From Pisolithus tinctorius (taxonomy: Eukaryota > Basidiomycota > Agaricomycetes > Boletales > Pisolithaceae): a stretch of DNA of 64,000 nt. The notes beneath the pieces were generated by a model. It was not told the DNA's origin and did no database searches. It saw nothing but the letters and a program-made list of their open reading frames with translations. How positions within the stretch are numbered: position 1 is the first letter of the stretch; each line of letters begins with the position of its first letter. The position numbers and the translations under genes are program-made. Location of the stretch: contig JANFAH010000043.1 of assembly GCA_024663395.1 (NCBI GenBank), positions 186,001 through 250,000 on the forward strand, written 5' to 3'. Shown in pieces: positions 31,978 to 43,974 of the stretch.

Positions 31978-34650
31978 ATGCCCCTGCGTGGCGTAGGCCA
32001 TTCGAAACTGGTCGGCGACGAGGCACCCTTCTTTGATTCTTTGGCAGAGCTCGATGCTTGGTTCACGCAGCCTCACTCCAAGTTGGCCGGCGTCTTCCAG
32101 TATCAGCCTCGTCCCCAAGTCAAAGGACAATCAGATAACAGAGGGAAGTTACTGTAAGGAGACAGTGATTCTACGTTACTACATCAGTTGCTAAGACCTT
32201 CCCCCATCTTCCCTGCAGGTATGCCACGATTATAAAGTTGGTGACTCGTCGCATCGTTTATGTCACTTGCTCGCAATTGACGCATGGTGACTCGGTTCAT
32301 CAAATGCGGGTATCCAGGGAGGCTACACCGAATCACCGTCGGGGACATGCTATACCTTCAATTTCTGGTCCCTGTGTGATACATTCGTCTAGTGCGTACC
32401 ACCCCCTTGCCATATCCTCCGTCTGGCCAGTTGATATGCACTGGTCGTGGAAGCTTTTCACATCATCGCATTACCGTTCCCCCTTCGGGGTGGATTAACG
32501 CTGCTCATAAGCAAGGCGTGAAAATGCTGGGCGTTCTGTGAGCAAGCCTGTCAATATTACTATATGACCGCCTCCGTTCAACTCGAGATCAGGATATTAG
32601 AACACTCAGAATCAGATACAGACGGCCTCAAACTTTTGCTAGGAAACGTTCCCAGCCTCTCCACCGGCTCAGATGCAGCGAGCGGAAGCATCCGCCTGTC
32701 TGCGCACTATGCGTCTTGCCTAGCCGAGCTAGCCTTTCAACGCGGTTTCGACGGGTATCTGCTCAACTTCGAGTCTAGTCTCCCTGGCGGTGCCGAACAA
32801 GCTCGCGCTTTGACGGCATGGATCACCCTACTGAGAGCAGAGCTTCGCTCCAAAGTCGGAACCCACGCAGATGTGGTGTGGTAGGTACCCTGGTCTTAGA
32901 TTCGATCATCTCACGCATTGATTGCAATGCAAGGTATGATAGCGTAATCATTAGCGGAGAGTTGAGGTACCAAAACAGACTCAATCATCGCAACTTGCCA
33001 TTTTTCCTGGCTTCGGATGCACTCTTCACCAACTACTTTGTAAGGAATGTTTGCATCCAAGATGGAGCGAGTTGACAGAGTATATGCCTAGTGGCCTCCT
33101 AATTATCCGGCACTTGGAGCGGGTTACTTTCTGTCCATCGATCCAGTCCTGTTGGGCAATTCACCCATAACTCGAAATGTCCAAACGAGAGTGAAAACCC
33201 TTCAATCGGTTTTGACGGGAGTTGATGTCTGGGGCCGTAGTCAATACGGCGGCGGGGGATTTAACAGCTACAGAGCCATTACCCACATTGATCCGCAATC
33301 CCTCGGACTTAGCGTCGCACTTTTTGGACCAGCATGGACCTGGGAATCCGAACAGGACAAACCCGGTTGGAATTGGGAACAGTGGTGGGATTACGAGCGT
33401 AAACTCTGGATCGGCCCTTCTCACCCCGGCGAAATTGTACCGGTTCCCGACCCTCCGAAGCTCTCTGACGTCCCTCCCTACAATGAGGGCGCATTCAAGC
33501 CTCTGAGCGCGTTCTTCGTAAATACGCCATCCCCAGATCCAGCAAAGTCTCCGTTTTATACCTGTTTTTCTCCCGGAGTTGGTTGGTCCTGGTTCGTCGA
33601 CGGCGTGAATGTCTTGCAGACCGAGAAGGGCTGGACAGACATTGACAAGCAGTGTTCCATTGGTAATCTTGCATGGCCCACACCTGCTTTGAAATGGGAG
33701 GGCGACGGGAGGAACGAAGATTTACCCACCGCATCGACCGCATTTGATATGACGGACGGATGGAACGGCGGTAATACCTTGAAGATTTCAGTCAGATGTG
33801 GAGGCAGTGATGCGGAGGATGCGTTCTTCCGATGCATCTGGTTACCCGTTTCAGTCTTTGACGATTAGCGCTGGGAGGTCATACGAAACCTGCATTGCAT
33901 ACAAACCCGGGTCGGACGAGACCGTCGACCTTGATCTTACTGTCATGGTCAAACCTCTTTCCTTAGGAGAGGAAGGGGAGACCAAATTGGAAGTCGGGCA
34001 AGCTATTCTGACTGATCTTCTGCACGGCTGGTCCAAGCAGGAATTAACATTTACCTCGACGTCAACTTCGGGTCCGATATCGATCGCGGTTGGTCTCGTA
34101 GTTGGCTTCGTAGCCAAAGACCCTTCTTTGCCATGCAACTTCGCATTATCCCTCGGCAAACTCGCAGTATACCCCTCTCCACCAACTCCACCGATATCAG
34201 TGGGCTCGCCTCGTGTTTTCTGGGCCCGTTTCGCTCCCGACTCTGCTACGGATTCCTTAGCTAACTTGGTCGGCGTCTTAACTTGGGACACGGCACTCTC
34301 TCTCCCGCCAATGCCTCCGATTGACCCGTACAAAAATCATCCTGAAGACCCACGCCCTGCCTGGGTCTTAGACGATGCCCTACCCCAATCCATATCCTTC
34401 CTGTACTTCAACGTCTACGTCACCACTTACGCAAGTGAAACTGCTATGTCGGATTTACTCCCTGCCACGTTCATCGGCACCACTGGACTGGACGGGCGTG
34501 CCAACCGATTTTACGTTGAACCGCAGTGCCTTCCTCAGGGGTTAGAAGGGAAAAGGTGTCTCAGGATTTTATGTGCAAGGCGTCACGAATCTTGGCGAAG
34601 TTCTCCCTTGGGAGAGGTGTGCCTTTGTAGACTATATCATCAAGCCATGA
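31978..34650 (+). CDS. GH85 cytosolic endo-beta-N-acetylglucosaminidase
   Basis: ENGases cleave the chitobiose core of N-glycans (EC 3.2.1.96), usually on free glycans in the cytosol. The protein starts MPLRGVGHSKLVGDEAPFFD (31,978). Exons give VCHDYK, GGYTESPSGTCYTFNFWSLC, ITVPPSGWINAAHKQGVKML and LAFQRGFDGYLLNFESSL, where the N-x-E of LLNFE matches the GH85 catalytic Asn/Glu pair. Further on are VDVWGRSQYGGGGFNSY and LFGPAWTWESEQDKPGWNWE, and a C-terminal beta-sandwich region ending LGEVLPWERCAFVDYIIKP. There is no signal peptide, which agrees with a cytosolic enzyme. Five or more introns are needed; frameshifts occur near 33,850 and 34,560. Confidence 0.88.
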
Positions 34651-34880
34651 GCCGCGCCAGCTGTTTTATGAGAGAAGTCGTTGTCGAATACCTGGCATAT
34701 GTAAGAAACAAGGTCATGTTGTATTAGGTAGTACGGAAACAAATGCTCAGTAGTAAGGGTACACTTGACATGCACAACACGAACGCCGGGCGCAAGCATA
34801 CATACATGGAAATCAACGTGTCAGAACGAATGTAGCATCGGACATATACCAACAGACGTAAGATTCACAAAGCAACCAGC

Positions 34881-37350
34881 TTATGCGTCCTTCACAAGCT
34901 TCTGAATCTCCTCAACACCTTCATCGACTGCCCAGAACCCCTCCCATTCATCTCTGACACCGGCGGAAGCCTCCACAGAAACAGGTTTGGTCTCTCCGGT
35001 GAGCGACGTGCACTGCTTGAGGTACTTCTCCTTCATCTCTCTGTTCACTCTCTCCGCCTCCTTTGCCTCCTCGCTGCCTCGCCATATCGCAAGCTCCAGT
35101 ATGCGCCTTACTATGGTGCGCAACAGCAAGTATCCATGCGAAGCGAGAAGCGCAACGAGAAGCGCATGGCCAAGCAACTCTTTCGTTGCGGCCAACCCAT
35201 TGCGTCCGTGACCATGATGGTGATGGTGAAGATGTGTGCCAACGTCCCCATTCACGTCCATCTGAGTGCTGAGTTCATGATCAGGAGGGCGGAAAAGGTA
35301 CACGAGCGCCGAATTCGTCAGGGCAGAGAGCCAGGTCAGGAACGACAACGCCTCGAGCCAGGGCCCAATCGTGTCCGTGCGGATGGGTATCGGCCGCCTC
35401 GCGTGGGTCGCAATCTTGAAAGCATCAGAGCGTGCCTCGATATAATTATTGAGCAACGCCATGAGAGGTGCCAATGGCCAGATCGTCGACCACAACGCAA
35501 TATAGCCAAACTGCGTCACCATCTCTCCATAGTCTTCGAAAACGTCATATTCCGGGCGTGTCACCTCGCTGCGCACGATCTCAAGGAACTCGCGCTTCTT
35601 CTTTGGTACGCTTCTCCGGAACTTGACCCTGGTTTTGTCCATGTCCGAACAGACTCGTCGTCAAAAGCAACGCGCTTCTTCTTTATCTTGCCATTGCGAA
35701 AGCTCTTTCCACTCCGGAAGGATTCAATGGCCCGCAGAACGTAAGGCAACCCGATCTCCATAAAGTTGTTCACCACCTGGTTCGTGACGATGAACGCGAA
35801 CATCTGTTCTTGTAACCTCGAAGGGTTCAGCTTTTGCCGCGCATTCTCCATATCGGCTTCGAACAAGTTGTGAGCGGTCACCTTTCCTACCACTTTCTCC
35901 CCTCTACCACCACCCGAACCAACCTTGATGGTGTCGTTCAAGTTTATACTAAATCGTTCGAGGATGACGGCTGCGTGACGGCTCCCGGAGAAAATATATC
36001 GTTGTACGAAATGCATGACACTTTCTCCAAAAGGCACATACACAAATGCAGACAGCGCAAGGCCAAGGTAAGCGTTCATTGCGGAGAGCGCGAACACCTT
36101 GATCGCCAGCGAATTACTGTGACTCGATTGATGTGCGTGGTTCTCCCAATCCGTGAACCGCTTTGCATATGACTTATAACTGGCCATGACCTTGGGTACG
36201 AGCGCCATGAACAGGATCGTAGGTGTGAAAGACTGTCGCAAGGTGTTAGCAGGTTTGCTCAGCAAAAGAGGGACACGATGAACACGGTAATAGGAGGGTA
36301 AACTCACGATTATCTGGTGGCCTGGGCCTTTGTATAATTGCGTTACGAACGCCTCGAACACGAAAATCCCCGTCAAAATGACTGCTAGGACGCTGGCGAA
36401 AAGTAGTATAATAGGGATACTCGCAACCCTTCGGAATTCCTTCTTCCACCAAGGCAAGCCAGGGCGATAATCCGCTCGTCGTTTTTCTACTCGGAATGAT
36501 CCACGAGTGCACCACCGCACCGAGAGAATACGTTCTTGGAAGGGCCCACCACTCCACGAATACGACAGACCACACCAGTAGGAGAGAAGAGTATAGTGCC
36601 GAATATGGGGTCCCGAAAAAGTAAAACACGAGGCCAAGCACAGCCGGGAAAATGAGGGCACGCGTGTACGCCGTCAAGAAAAAGAAATATAGGGCAACTG
36701 AGTCTCCAAACTGATGTAGTTTTTATCAGAGCTAGAGATCAACCACTTAGGATGATAAAGAGAACATACCTGATCTCTTATTTTGTCGAGCTGCACTGAC
36801 GCAATGCGGTGCCTTGTCCATAATCGTATCCAATGTTCGTTGAAGTCGTGATCGTGAAGTGCCATAACGGACTCCACGAGGTCCCATTCTCTGCATCCGG
36901 GTATGATTCCAAGACCTCCGTCTTGGGGAGTAGAGGATATAAAGGCGTGCACGAGACGTATTCTGTGAGCTGGCGAAAGTGGAGCTGCATCCAGGTCTTC
37001 CTCAACTGACGGCAACCTCGACATTGGCAGACCATACAGGAAGTCAGAATACCTATAGAATCCAGTCTTAGTGGGATTGCCATTGCACCACGAGGCATTG
37101 GAGCTTACCGCTCGCAGTGCACCAGCCTGGACAGTACATTCTGCGGACAAGTGACAAGTATGAGTAGTTGATCCTGATTCTCTCCGCTCCTCCCAACTGC
37201 TTTGAGACCCGCTCTGTTGAGTGTGTCAATTAGAGCAGTGTATTGCCGTTCGGCTTTCAGAGCATTCTGGCGCACTTGCTCCTTCGATAGGGATGTCACC
37301 TTAAGCGGAGAGACACGAAAAACGATGACAAGGTCCACTTGGGGTGGCAT
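34881..37350 (-). CDS. Anoctamin/TMEM16 family protein, Ist2-like
   Basis: Fungal anoctamins are multi-pass ER or plasma-membrane proteins that act as lipid scramblases or ER-plasma membrane tethers. The start is MPPQVDLVIVFRVSP at 37,350. Exons fit as 37,350-37,109, 37,052-36,770, 36,710-36,308 and 36,232-34,881 with GT..AG ends. Recognisable segments: QYTALIDTLNRAGLKAVGR, CREWDLVESVMALHDHDFNE, YFFFLTAYTRALIFPAVLGL, WWKKEFRRVASIPIILLFAS, RFTDWENHAHQSS, QEQMFAFIVTNQVVNNFMEI, EYDVFEDYGEMVTQFGYIAL and WPLAPLMALLNNYIEARSDA. About eight membrane segments can be counted. One-base shifts lie near 36,530 and 35,640. A His-rich loop (HLHHHHHGHGRNG) sits in the last third. Confidence 0.88.
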
Positions 37351-37659
37351 GGTCGTCACGGAGACAAACCCGAGCAGGTGCACAATGCAGTCAGCAAGAT
37401 GGACGTAAGTTTGGAGTGCGTGGCGCCTGACGCTAACGAGGGAAATGACGACTTGTATTACCATCTAACCGCGCGCTGTTGACGCTTGTTTGGTAGTAGC
37501 CAGGTTGGCGCCTAATGTGTGGAGGCAAGAAGGGTGAATTCTTCGTACATACACAAACGACACTTCGATGCAAGTAGCTAATAGCAGAGTATTGCCTGGG
37601 CATACCACGAGAAACGCAACACGAGCCCAAGCACGAGTTTTAAGTTTTTGAGCCCGTCA

Positions 37660-39799
37660 TCAACGGGCGTACGGGTGATAACTGTGCTGACCACGTTGCG
37701 CAGCCCGCTGTGGGCCAACACCAGGCCCACCGGGTCCACCGGGTCCTCCTTGTGCTCCACGTGGTCCCCGAGGAACGTTAGGTCCTAGGCCGTTCGGGCC
37801 AGTTGGAGGACCACCCTGCGCGACTCCTTGGCTACCCCTGCCCATTCCACCACCGGACACGCCGCCACCGCCGCTACCACCCATACCTACCCCACCCGCA
37901 CCACCCATTCCGGCTCCCATACTACCACCCATACCGCCACTCATGCCCATGCCCCCCATGCCCCGTCCCATTCCGCCCATACCTCCCCCGAAAACCTCCT
38001 CCAAAATTACCTCCACTCATACCGCCCATCATGGGATTCATACCCATGCCACCCATCATGCTAGCGCCACCTGCAAGCTGGAACATTCGGGTGTACAGCG
38101 CGGCGAGTGCTTGCGGGTCAAACGGAGTGTTGCCTGCAGATGGACCTGTCATCGCGGTGCCCATACCAGCTGCCACATTCGTAGCACTGGCCGTACCAGC
38201 ACCGGCGCTGAAACCCCCGCCACCACCTTGTGCACTGAATCCGCTTGCCCTTGTGTCTTCACTGAAATGGTCACGTTGATAACGAGGTTGTGCTAATTTA
38301 ACATCAATCTGGCAAATTCATCCACCAGTCAGCATGATGACGAGATAGGACTTGACCCTGACTTACAAGTTTACCATCAATCTCCAATTTGCCAAACCCA
38401 AGGAATGGTGTTACATCCGGTATCCTCAAACGATACAAACCCGAAGCCCTTGCTTCGTCCAGTCTCACGGTCGAGCATGACCGTAGAATCAATAACCTTG
38501 CCGAACTGGGAAAAGAAGTCCCGCATCGATTCTGATGTGACGCTACCAGGGAGTCCTCCAATAAACAGTTTCGTAGCACGTTGGTGCTCCTGACGAGGTA
38601 TTGCCCGTTTTGGGTCGATCTAAACGACGTTAGTGGCCAATGAGCGCCAAAGCTCCTTGCCAGACACGACACAATACATACGATTTTACCGTCGAGGAAA
38701 TGCTCTCGAACCATAACCGCATTAACACTTGCAGGATCCTCGAACGTTAAGAAGGCGAAACATCGCGAACGTCCGGCGGCATCGCGCATGATTGTGCATG
38801 CATCTACTTTACCGAACTGCGAAAAGTAGTTCCTGAGGGACTCTATTCAAAGCCTATTTAGTGCTACTGGGCAGGTACAGAAAATTGATGACGATGTAAG
38901 TACCATCGGTTGTATCCCAGTTGAGGCCGCCAATGAACATCTTGCTATAGATAGTAATCCAGGGTTGGACATGCAGAAGCAGCACGGATAGTTGGACACG
39001 GACGCAAGCACGTCGAAGGATGACGTTGAGAGACATGCAAAGAGCAAAGTTGCTATTAGCTATCTGTTCAAGGACAGGAGACGTTATAACAGAGAGAAAA
39101 TGAGAGGACGCTACTGTGTCTGAGTGTCGTGCTAGCCTAGCCTAGGCTAGACGTAGGGAAGTGGATACGGTAGAGCTAGCCTAGTCTTAGTCGACAGAGC
39201 TGAGTAGCTAGGCGTGACGACGACGTGACCGACTACAGAGCTAGTTGACTGGTGGGCCAACAATTTCTTTGAGACAACCCCACAAGTTGCGACAGCAGCG
39301 GCGACCACAGAAGGTCTAGTTTCGAATTAGCCAAGGTTACGACCTCGATGACTCACCCTTCATCCTTCATCTCAGAAGGTCGGATACTTCGTTCTGGGAT
39401 ATGCGGTGGATCCAACTTGAGACCATCGGACGGTTGGGGCTGTTGATACGTGGGAATTTGTTGTGGCGTTGACGAATAGGATATCGGACTCGAGTGAGTC
39501 GGAATGGGTTGATAGGTTGGTTGGGTCGTAGGCTCCGACTTCGGCCGTGGGGCAGCTATTGAACTTGAAAGTGGTTCCTGCCTGGGTTCTGTGCGGGGTG
39601 AGACGGTGGATGCAGGTGTTTCGGTCGAGGTCTCGGATGGCTTCTGTATGTCAGCCTTGGTTTCGTTTAACTCCACCGCAGCCGTAAAGTCAGCCTCGTC
39701 GTTTCCGTATAAATCTGTAAATGAACCATGAACTCAGTTGAGCGCCATCAGCGATAACAGCAGCATACCGCCATAGAGGTCAGCGTCGAGCTCGGACAT
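37660..39799 (-). CDS. HRP1: HRP1-like two-RRM RNA-binding protein
   Basis: Hrp1/Nab4 is cleavage factor IB in yeast and binds the polyadenylation enhancement element. Start MSELDADLYGG at 39,799, first intron 39,768-39,715, then an N-terminal Pro/Ser/Gln-rich region. RRM1: KMFIGGLNWDTTD, LRNYFSQFGKVDACTIMRDA, RCFAFLTFEDPASVNAVM. RRM2: TKLFIGGLPGSVTSESMRDF, FGKVIDSTVMLDRETGRSKG, FGFVSFED. RNP1 and RNP2 are present in both. The C-terminus is a long Gly/Met-rich tail (repeats of GGMGG) ending SYHPYAR. At least six short introns. Frameshifts lie near 38,415 (end of RRM2) and in a GGGGG run near 37,990. Confidence 0.87.
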
Positions 39800-39861
39800 G
39801 ACGACAACGCAGAGAGATGGTGGTCAGAAACGAAAAACTGAGAATACCAAAACGGCTTATG

Positions 39862-40579
39862 TCATCGTTTGTTCCCTTCCTTTTCCCACGGATCCGATAG
39901 GGTCCGGCGCTTCTTAGGGGTCTCCGGCACAGCCTTCTTTTTTTTCCGCGTCGTGGCGGACTGGCCTCGGCAGTCCCGTAATCACGATCTTCGTGTAGAG
40001 TATTACTGTGACATCTATCGTGAGTTTCAACCGTAGGGAACACAACGTTCCGCATTTCCTCCCTCTTTTTTCACCATGAACCAAACACAGGATCGCAGAG
40101 GCGTCGGGATACTTGGTGAAGCTTCGTCATCTCTGTGGGCCATCGGAATCCCTCGCTGATTCCTTCCAGCCCTCCAGGGTGCTTTTATTGAGCATCAAAC
40201 AGCACTCCAAAGGATCCCATCCGCAAGAAAAATCAATGTATCCCTTGTTCGTACTCCAGCGGATCTCGCAAACTGTGATGCCCTGATAATACCGGGCGGA
40301 GGCACGTCGTGTGTTCCTCCAATGACTCATCGTCCACCGACCCCTCACAGAGTCAACCACCATCGCCCTACTAGCAAAACTGGCCGGCCTTCTTGAACCA
40401 CTACGACAATTCTCCAAGACAAAACCTATTTGGGGAACAGTGTGCGGGAGCCATTCCTGCTTGCCCAGGTGGTGGAGAATACCAAGCAGGGCGGACAGGA
40501 ACTCCTCGGAGGTATATCTGTGACAGTAGGCTAGAAATGGTTGGGGATCGCAAGTACTGAACACAATCTTTTTTGGCAT
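39862..40579 (-). CDS. Unknown small basic protein
   Basis: Starts MPKKIVFSTCDPQPFLAYCH at 40,579. The first part (YTSEEFLSALLGILHHLGKQ, WLPHTVPQIGFVLENCRSGS) looks like a folded domain with helices. After one likely frameshift near 40,170 it continues GFRWPTEMTKLHQVSRRLCD and, across an apparent intron (gtgaaaaaag..cgatag), reaches a lysine-rich tail (KKAVPETPKKRRTLSDPWEK) that could be a nuclear localisation signal. It stops at 39,862. I do not recognise a family. It lies head-to-head with the PdxT fragment. Confidence 0.5.
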
Positions 40580-40607
40580 CGCTGGAGACTTAGGAGGGAT
40601 AACTTAG

Positions 40608-40995
40608 GTTGAATCCTTCGAAGCACCCCTAACTGTAACCGTTTTGGAAGATTCGGAGAAACCATTTACCGGTGTCTTTATTCGTGCACCCGTAAGCCTT
40701 ATTTTTGTTGCGGTGCTTCAGCACGTATCTAATTTACTCGATTCAGGTGGTCCTTGCCCTCCACCCCAGTCCCGATGCGCCACCGATACAGATCGTAGCC
40801 CGTTTACCACCCGAGGCTGTCCCATCCGCACCGACTCCATTACTGGCCTCGAGGATCCCTCGCACCATTGTGGCAGTTCGCCAGGGAAAGCATTTGTTAA
40901 CCACCTTTCATCCCGAGCTCACCAAAGACGGTCGGTTTCATGAATATTTCGTACAGAACTGCATATTATCGTCGCTATTCGATATAATTGTTTAA
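40608..40995 (+). pseudogene. PdxT/SNO glutaminase, C-terminal fragment only
   Basis: PdxT (yeast SNO) is the glutaminase subunit of pyridoxal 5'-phosphate synthase. The sequence begins in mid-protein with VESFEAPLTVTVLEDSEKPF and TGVFIRAP, then an intron (gtaagcc..ttcag) and [26 protein letters not shown] and [15 protein letters not shown]. The FHPEL motif holds the His and Glu of the catalytic triad. The N-terminal two thirds, including the nucleophile Cys, is absent: 29 bp upstream lies the start codon of the opposite-strand unknown gene. It looks like a rearrangement breakpoint. Confidence 0.8.
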
Positions 40996-41239
40996 CTGCT
41001 CGTTGTATTTGGCCATAGAGAATCGATATAGATGATCCTGGTGATGCCTCTAGAGAGGCACAGAGCCGGGGATGCTGTTGTTTACTGACTGTTTGGTTCT
41101 TTGACTCTGCGATGACATCATTGGGGTAATTGTCGTATGATGGGTGCAAAGCCTCTGGCAAGCTTTGGCAGGCTTGCTCTTCTACTTCCAGACACCTCCA
41201 CCGGTTCACGACAGGCATCACAACGTTCTTTCCTCTAAG

Positions 41240-42519
41240 ATGGATTCAGTTGCCGGTAGACACTGTCCAACCCTGCAGTAAGGGATTACCTCGCTCTCGT
41301 TCGGTGGGTGGTCTATCTGTTTTGACGTCAGCTCAGCGTACGAACGAACACGAATTTGCAGTCTTCAGGTTCTCACACCACTCTCACTTCTTATCAATAT
41401 CGTGACTGTGTTTGTATGTGCGGGGATCGTAAAACCGACAATTGGTAGGCGTTACCGCAGCGTTCAAACTTCGATCGAGTCGTCCTCACATTCCATAATC
41501 CTAGGGGACATAATAAGGCTGTACCCGACCTCGATCTCTTTTCATCCTGGTCTAAGTGGCTGTCTACGTGATGATGATATACGTAGCACAGGTTGGATAT
41601 TGCCTGTTGCTCGTCTTTGCTAGAAAGGCCGAGACGAAGGTAAGCATTGATTATGATATGTTTACGGATGTAAGTTTGAGAGCCCTGCTAATGCGTACTA
41701 CAGCAGGCCCTGGTCAAAGCGGTTGGAATCTCTCTGGTACTCGCCAATTGGACGATGGCTTTCTGGGCGATAGCTTGGGTAAGTTTGTGTGTCGAGTGTA
41801 CCTTAGCGTAGTCCTCACACTCCGAAAAGGTTATGCAATTCTTCCTCGCCTCGACCATATTATTAGGCATTCTCGTGGTCCTACTGGCGTATTCTAACGT
41901 CGTCCTCCTGGTCTATCATACGCCGACGACTGATCGGCCGATCGACATGATGCTTATACACGCACCGCTTCGATTCTTTTTCGTTCTCCCGCTCTCGTTG
42001 ATGTTTCCCTACTCGTTATTGTAAGTAATTCAACATCTTAACCAAAAAGTTTGTTTTCTCATTAAAAAATGCCCTTCCAGTATAACATTGGGTCTCACGT
42101 ACTCACCCGGCCATCCGGAGCACTACGATCCGTTATGCCTGGCCAGGCTTCGCTGTCGTATTTTCAGCGAACCTGCTCGGATTAGCGGTGATAGCCATCG
42201 GAAGAGACATCACATGGGCTATCGCAGCGACGTGGATATGCATCAGCGAATGGACTGCAAGGCCGAAGCCTATGCCCGTCTACTGTTACGTATCCCCTGT
42301 CTATTTTGGGACGCAGCTGGTTGAAACAACAACTTATTGATTTAGGCAACTACGATACTGTTCACTGTGCTCCATCCTCTCACTCTGATGGCAACTATGT
42401 TGTATCACATGTTCTTCAAGCGGAGACTCAGCGGGCCTATCGCATTACCGGCTGATGATGATGATCACCATAGACCGCATAGAAGACCGGGAGAGGTGGA
42501 TTCAGATGCCTGGGCCTGA
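41240..42519 (+). CDS. Conserved multi-pass membrane protein, function unknown
   Basis: A probable start MDSVAGRHCPTLQ at 41,240 is followed by hydrophobic segments: LTPLSLLINIVTVFVCAGIV, MMIYVAQVGYCLLLVFARKA, VGISLVLANWTMAFWAIAW, FFLASTILLGILVVLLAYSN, LRFFFVLPLSLMFPYSL, YAWPGFAVVFSANLLGLAVI, ITWAIAATWICISEWTARP and TTILFTVLHPLTLMATMLYH. That is about eight membrane spans, with a short acidic/His tail (DDDDHHRPHRRPGE) ending DSDAWA. Introns fit at 41,641-41,704, 41,779-41,832 and 42,021-42,080. Frameshifts near 41,570 and 42,137. Similar proteins occur in Agaricomycetes, but I cannot name a function. Confidence 0.68.
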
Positions 42520-42729
42520 GCCTTTCTTTCCTCACCCTGATTCTTAAATGCCGGTGTCGTGCGGAGGCGTCCCATACCATCGGTTATACTAGCTACGGCT
42601 GGCTTGTACACCTATCTTTACCATGTGTGACTTCGAAAGTTCTCATATTGACAGTCCCGTTGATTCCATCGCTGGCTTTCTCACTTAATCATCGTGATGC
42701 AGAGTAACATACATACACAAATGAGCTGA

Positions 42730-42840
42730 TTACCCATAGTCACCAAAAAGCTTGTCCTCCTCGAGATTGCGCTTGTCGAAAGAACTTGAACTTCCTTGGC
42801 CTACTTGCTGTGGCTGTGTAGCGTTCAGCTGAGTTTCCAT
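42730..42840 (-). CDS. Possible last exon of a small unidentified gene
   Basis: Minus-strand frame METQLNATQPQQVGQGSSSS, then FDKRNLEEDKLFGDYG and stop. The frame is open upstream through TCITKILGSRVTLPE to an acceptor-like gctgag, so this may be the end of a short spliced gene running from about 43,010. No family is recognised. It would be head-to-head with TIM17. Confidence 0.3.
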   Translation of the reverse strand: METQLNATQPQQVGQGSSSSFDKRNLEEDKLFGDYG

Positions 42841-43027
42841 TTCGGGCAATGTCACCCGTGACCCGAGAATTTTCGTGATGCAAGTGGGTTGCTCAGCGAC
42901 AACTCCACTAGGTTCCTAAACACCTACCGAACAAAGGTTTTTGTGCCCGTGGTGGGACTGTGGGCAGCTTATTAGAAGAAAAAAAACCGTCACATTCGAG
43001 AAAACCACCTAGAGCACAAGCGTTGTC

Positions 43028-43799
43028 ATGGCCCATGCAGACCACACGCGCGACCCATGGTACGCACAAGCCTCAATCTGAATGTCTACACTATCACCTA
43101 TGCTAACCGACGTTTCCATTCCAGTCCTTGGGTAATCCTAAGTGACTTTCGGTGGCGCCTTTGCAATGGGTTCGGTCGGCGGAGCTATATGGCACGGAAT
43201 CAAAGGTGCTCGTAATTCTCCGAGGGTAGGTCCCTGCTAGCTCTCTTATAATCTCTGTTGCCTTGGAACACTGATAACTTTGAGTTTTAGGGTGAACGAC
43301 TAGTTGGTGCTATTTCTAACCGTCAAAGCTCGTGCACCTGTCACGGGAGGAAACTTCGGCGTCTGGGGTGGCATGTTCTCCACTTTCGACTGTGCAATCA
43401 AGGGGTGGCGACAAAAAGATGATGCATGGAATGCCATACTCTCTGGTTTCATGACTGGAGGTTGTTTGGCCTATACGAAGTGAGTTTTCCTTGCCCCGCT
43501 ACGTACCCGCCCCGAGTAGTGTCGCATACGACTCACTGTAACACTTGTTTCTTTGATGTTTACTGACACCCCATTCTCAGGTGGCCCTAAATCTGCGTTG
43601 GGATCTGCTGTGGCATGTGGTATTTTACTAGGCGTATTCGAGGGTGTTGGTGTTCTGTTGTCGCGAGTATTTAATGAAGGTGCAAGACCACAACTACCCC
43701 CACGTAAGTGCTTTCAATGCAGGAAATTTATCAGCCCATATATTAATAGGATGTTATTCAGTGCCAGAAAACATGACTCCCCAACCTACGCACTCATAA
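43028..43799 (+). CDS. TIM17: TIM17, inner-membrane presequence translocase subunit
   Basis: Tim17 is an essential core subunit of the TIM23 complex. Start [11 protein letters not shown] at 43,028, intron, then [32 protein letters not shown], intron, [58 protein letters not shown], intron, [20 protein letters not shown] and a tail ending MTPQPTHS. All hallmark motifs of the family are present, including the Cys pair (DPCPW and STFDC). Three one-base insertions break the frame: after GACTTT near 43,150, in TCTAACC near 43,320 and in GCCTATA near 43,475. Confidence 0.9.
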
Positions 43800-43974
43800 G
43801 GACAGATTGCACTTAGACGTATCTTACCTTAATCCATTTACCCATCTCTGCATTAGAGGACACCCGTCAGCAGAAGGAGAGTGGCTTGTATGCCTCACTG
43901 CACCCTCCAAAGTTGAGAACGATACTAATGCAGGGGGTTGATGGAACAACCAGCAAAAACTACATCATATTGTT

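Noticed and set aside
35136..35744. 202-codon plus-strand ORF opposite the anoctamin
   Set aside because: It overlaps well-conserved anoctamin coding sequence on the other strand and has no domain-like content.
37803..38296. Plus-strand ORFs rich in His, Pro and Thr opposite the HRP1 tail
   Set aside because: They are reverse-complement readings of the Gly/Met-rich tail.
40127..40579. Assignment of the unknown basic protein to an MBD4-like DNA glycosylase, suggested by WDPLECCLMLNKST
   Set aside because: Only a few residues agree, in a segment where the frame is uncertain, and the rest of the protein shows no glycosylase motif.
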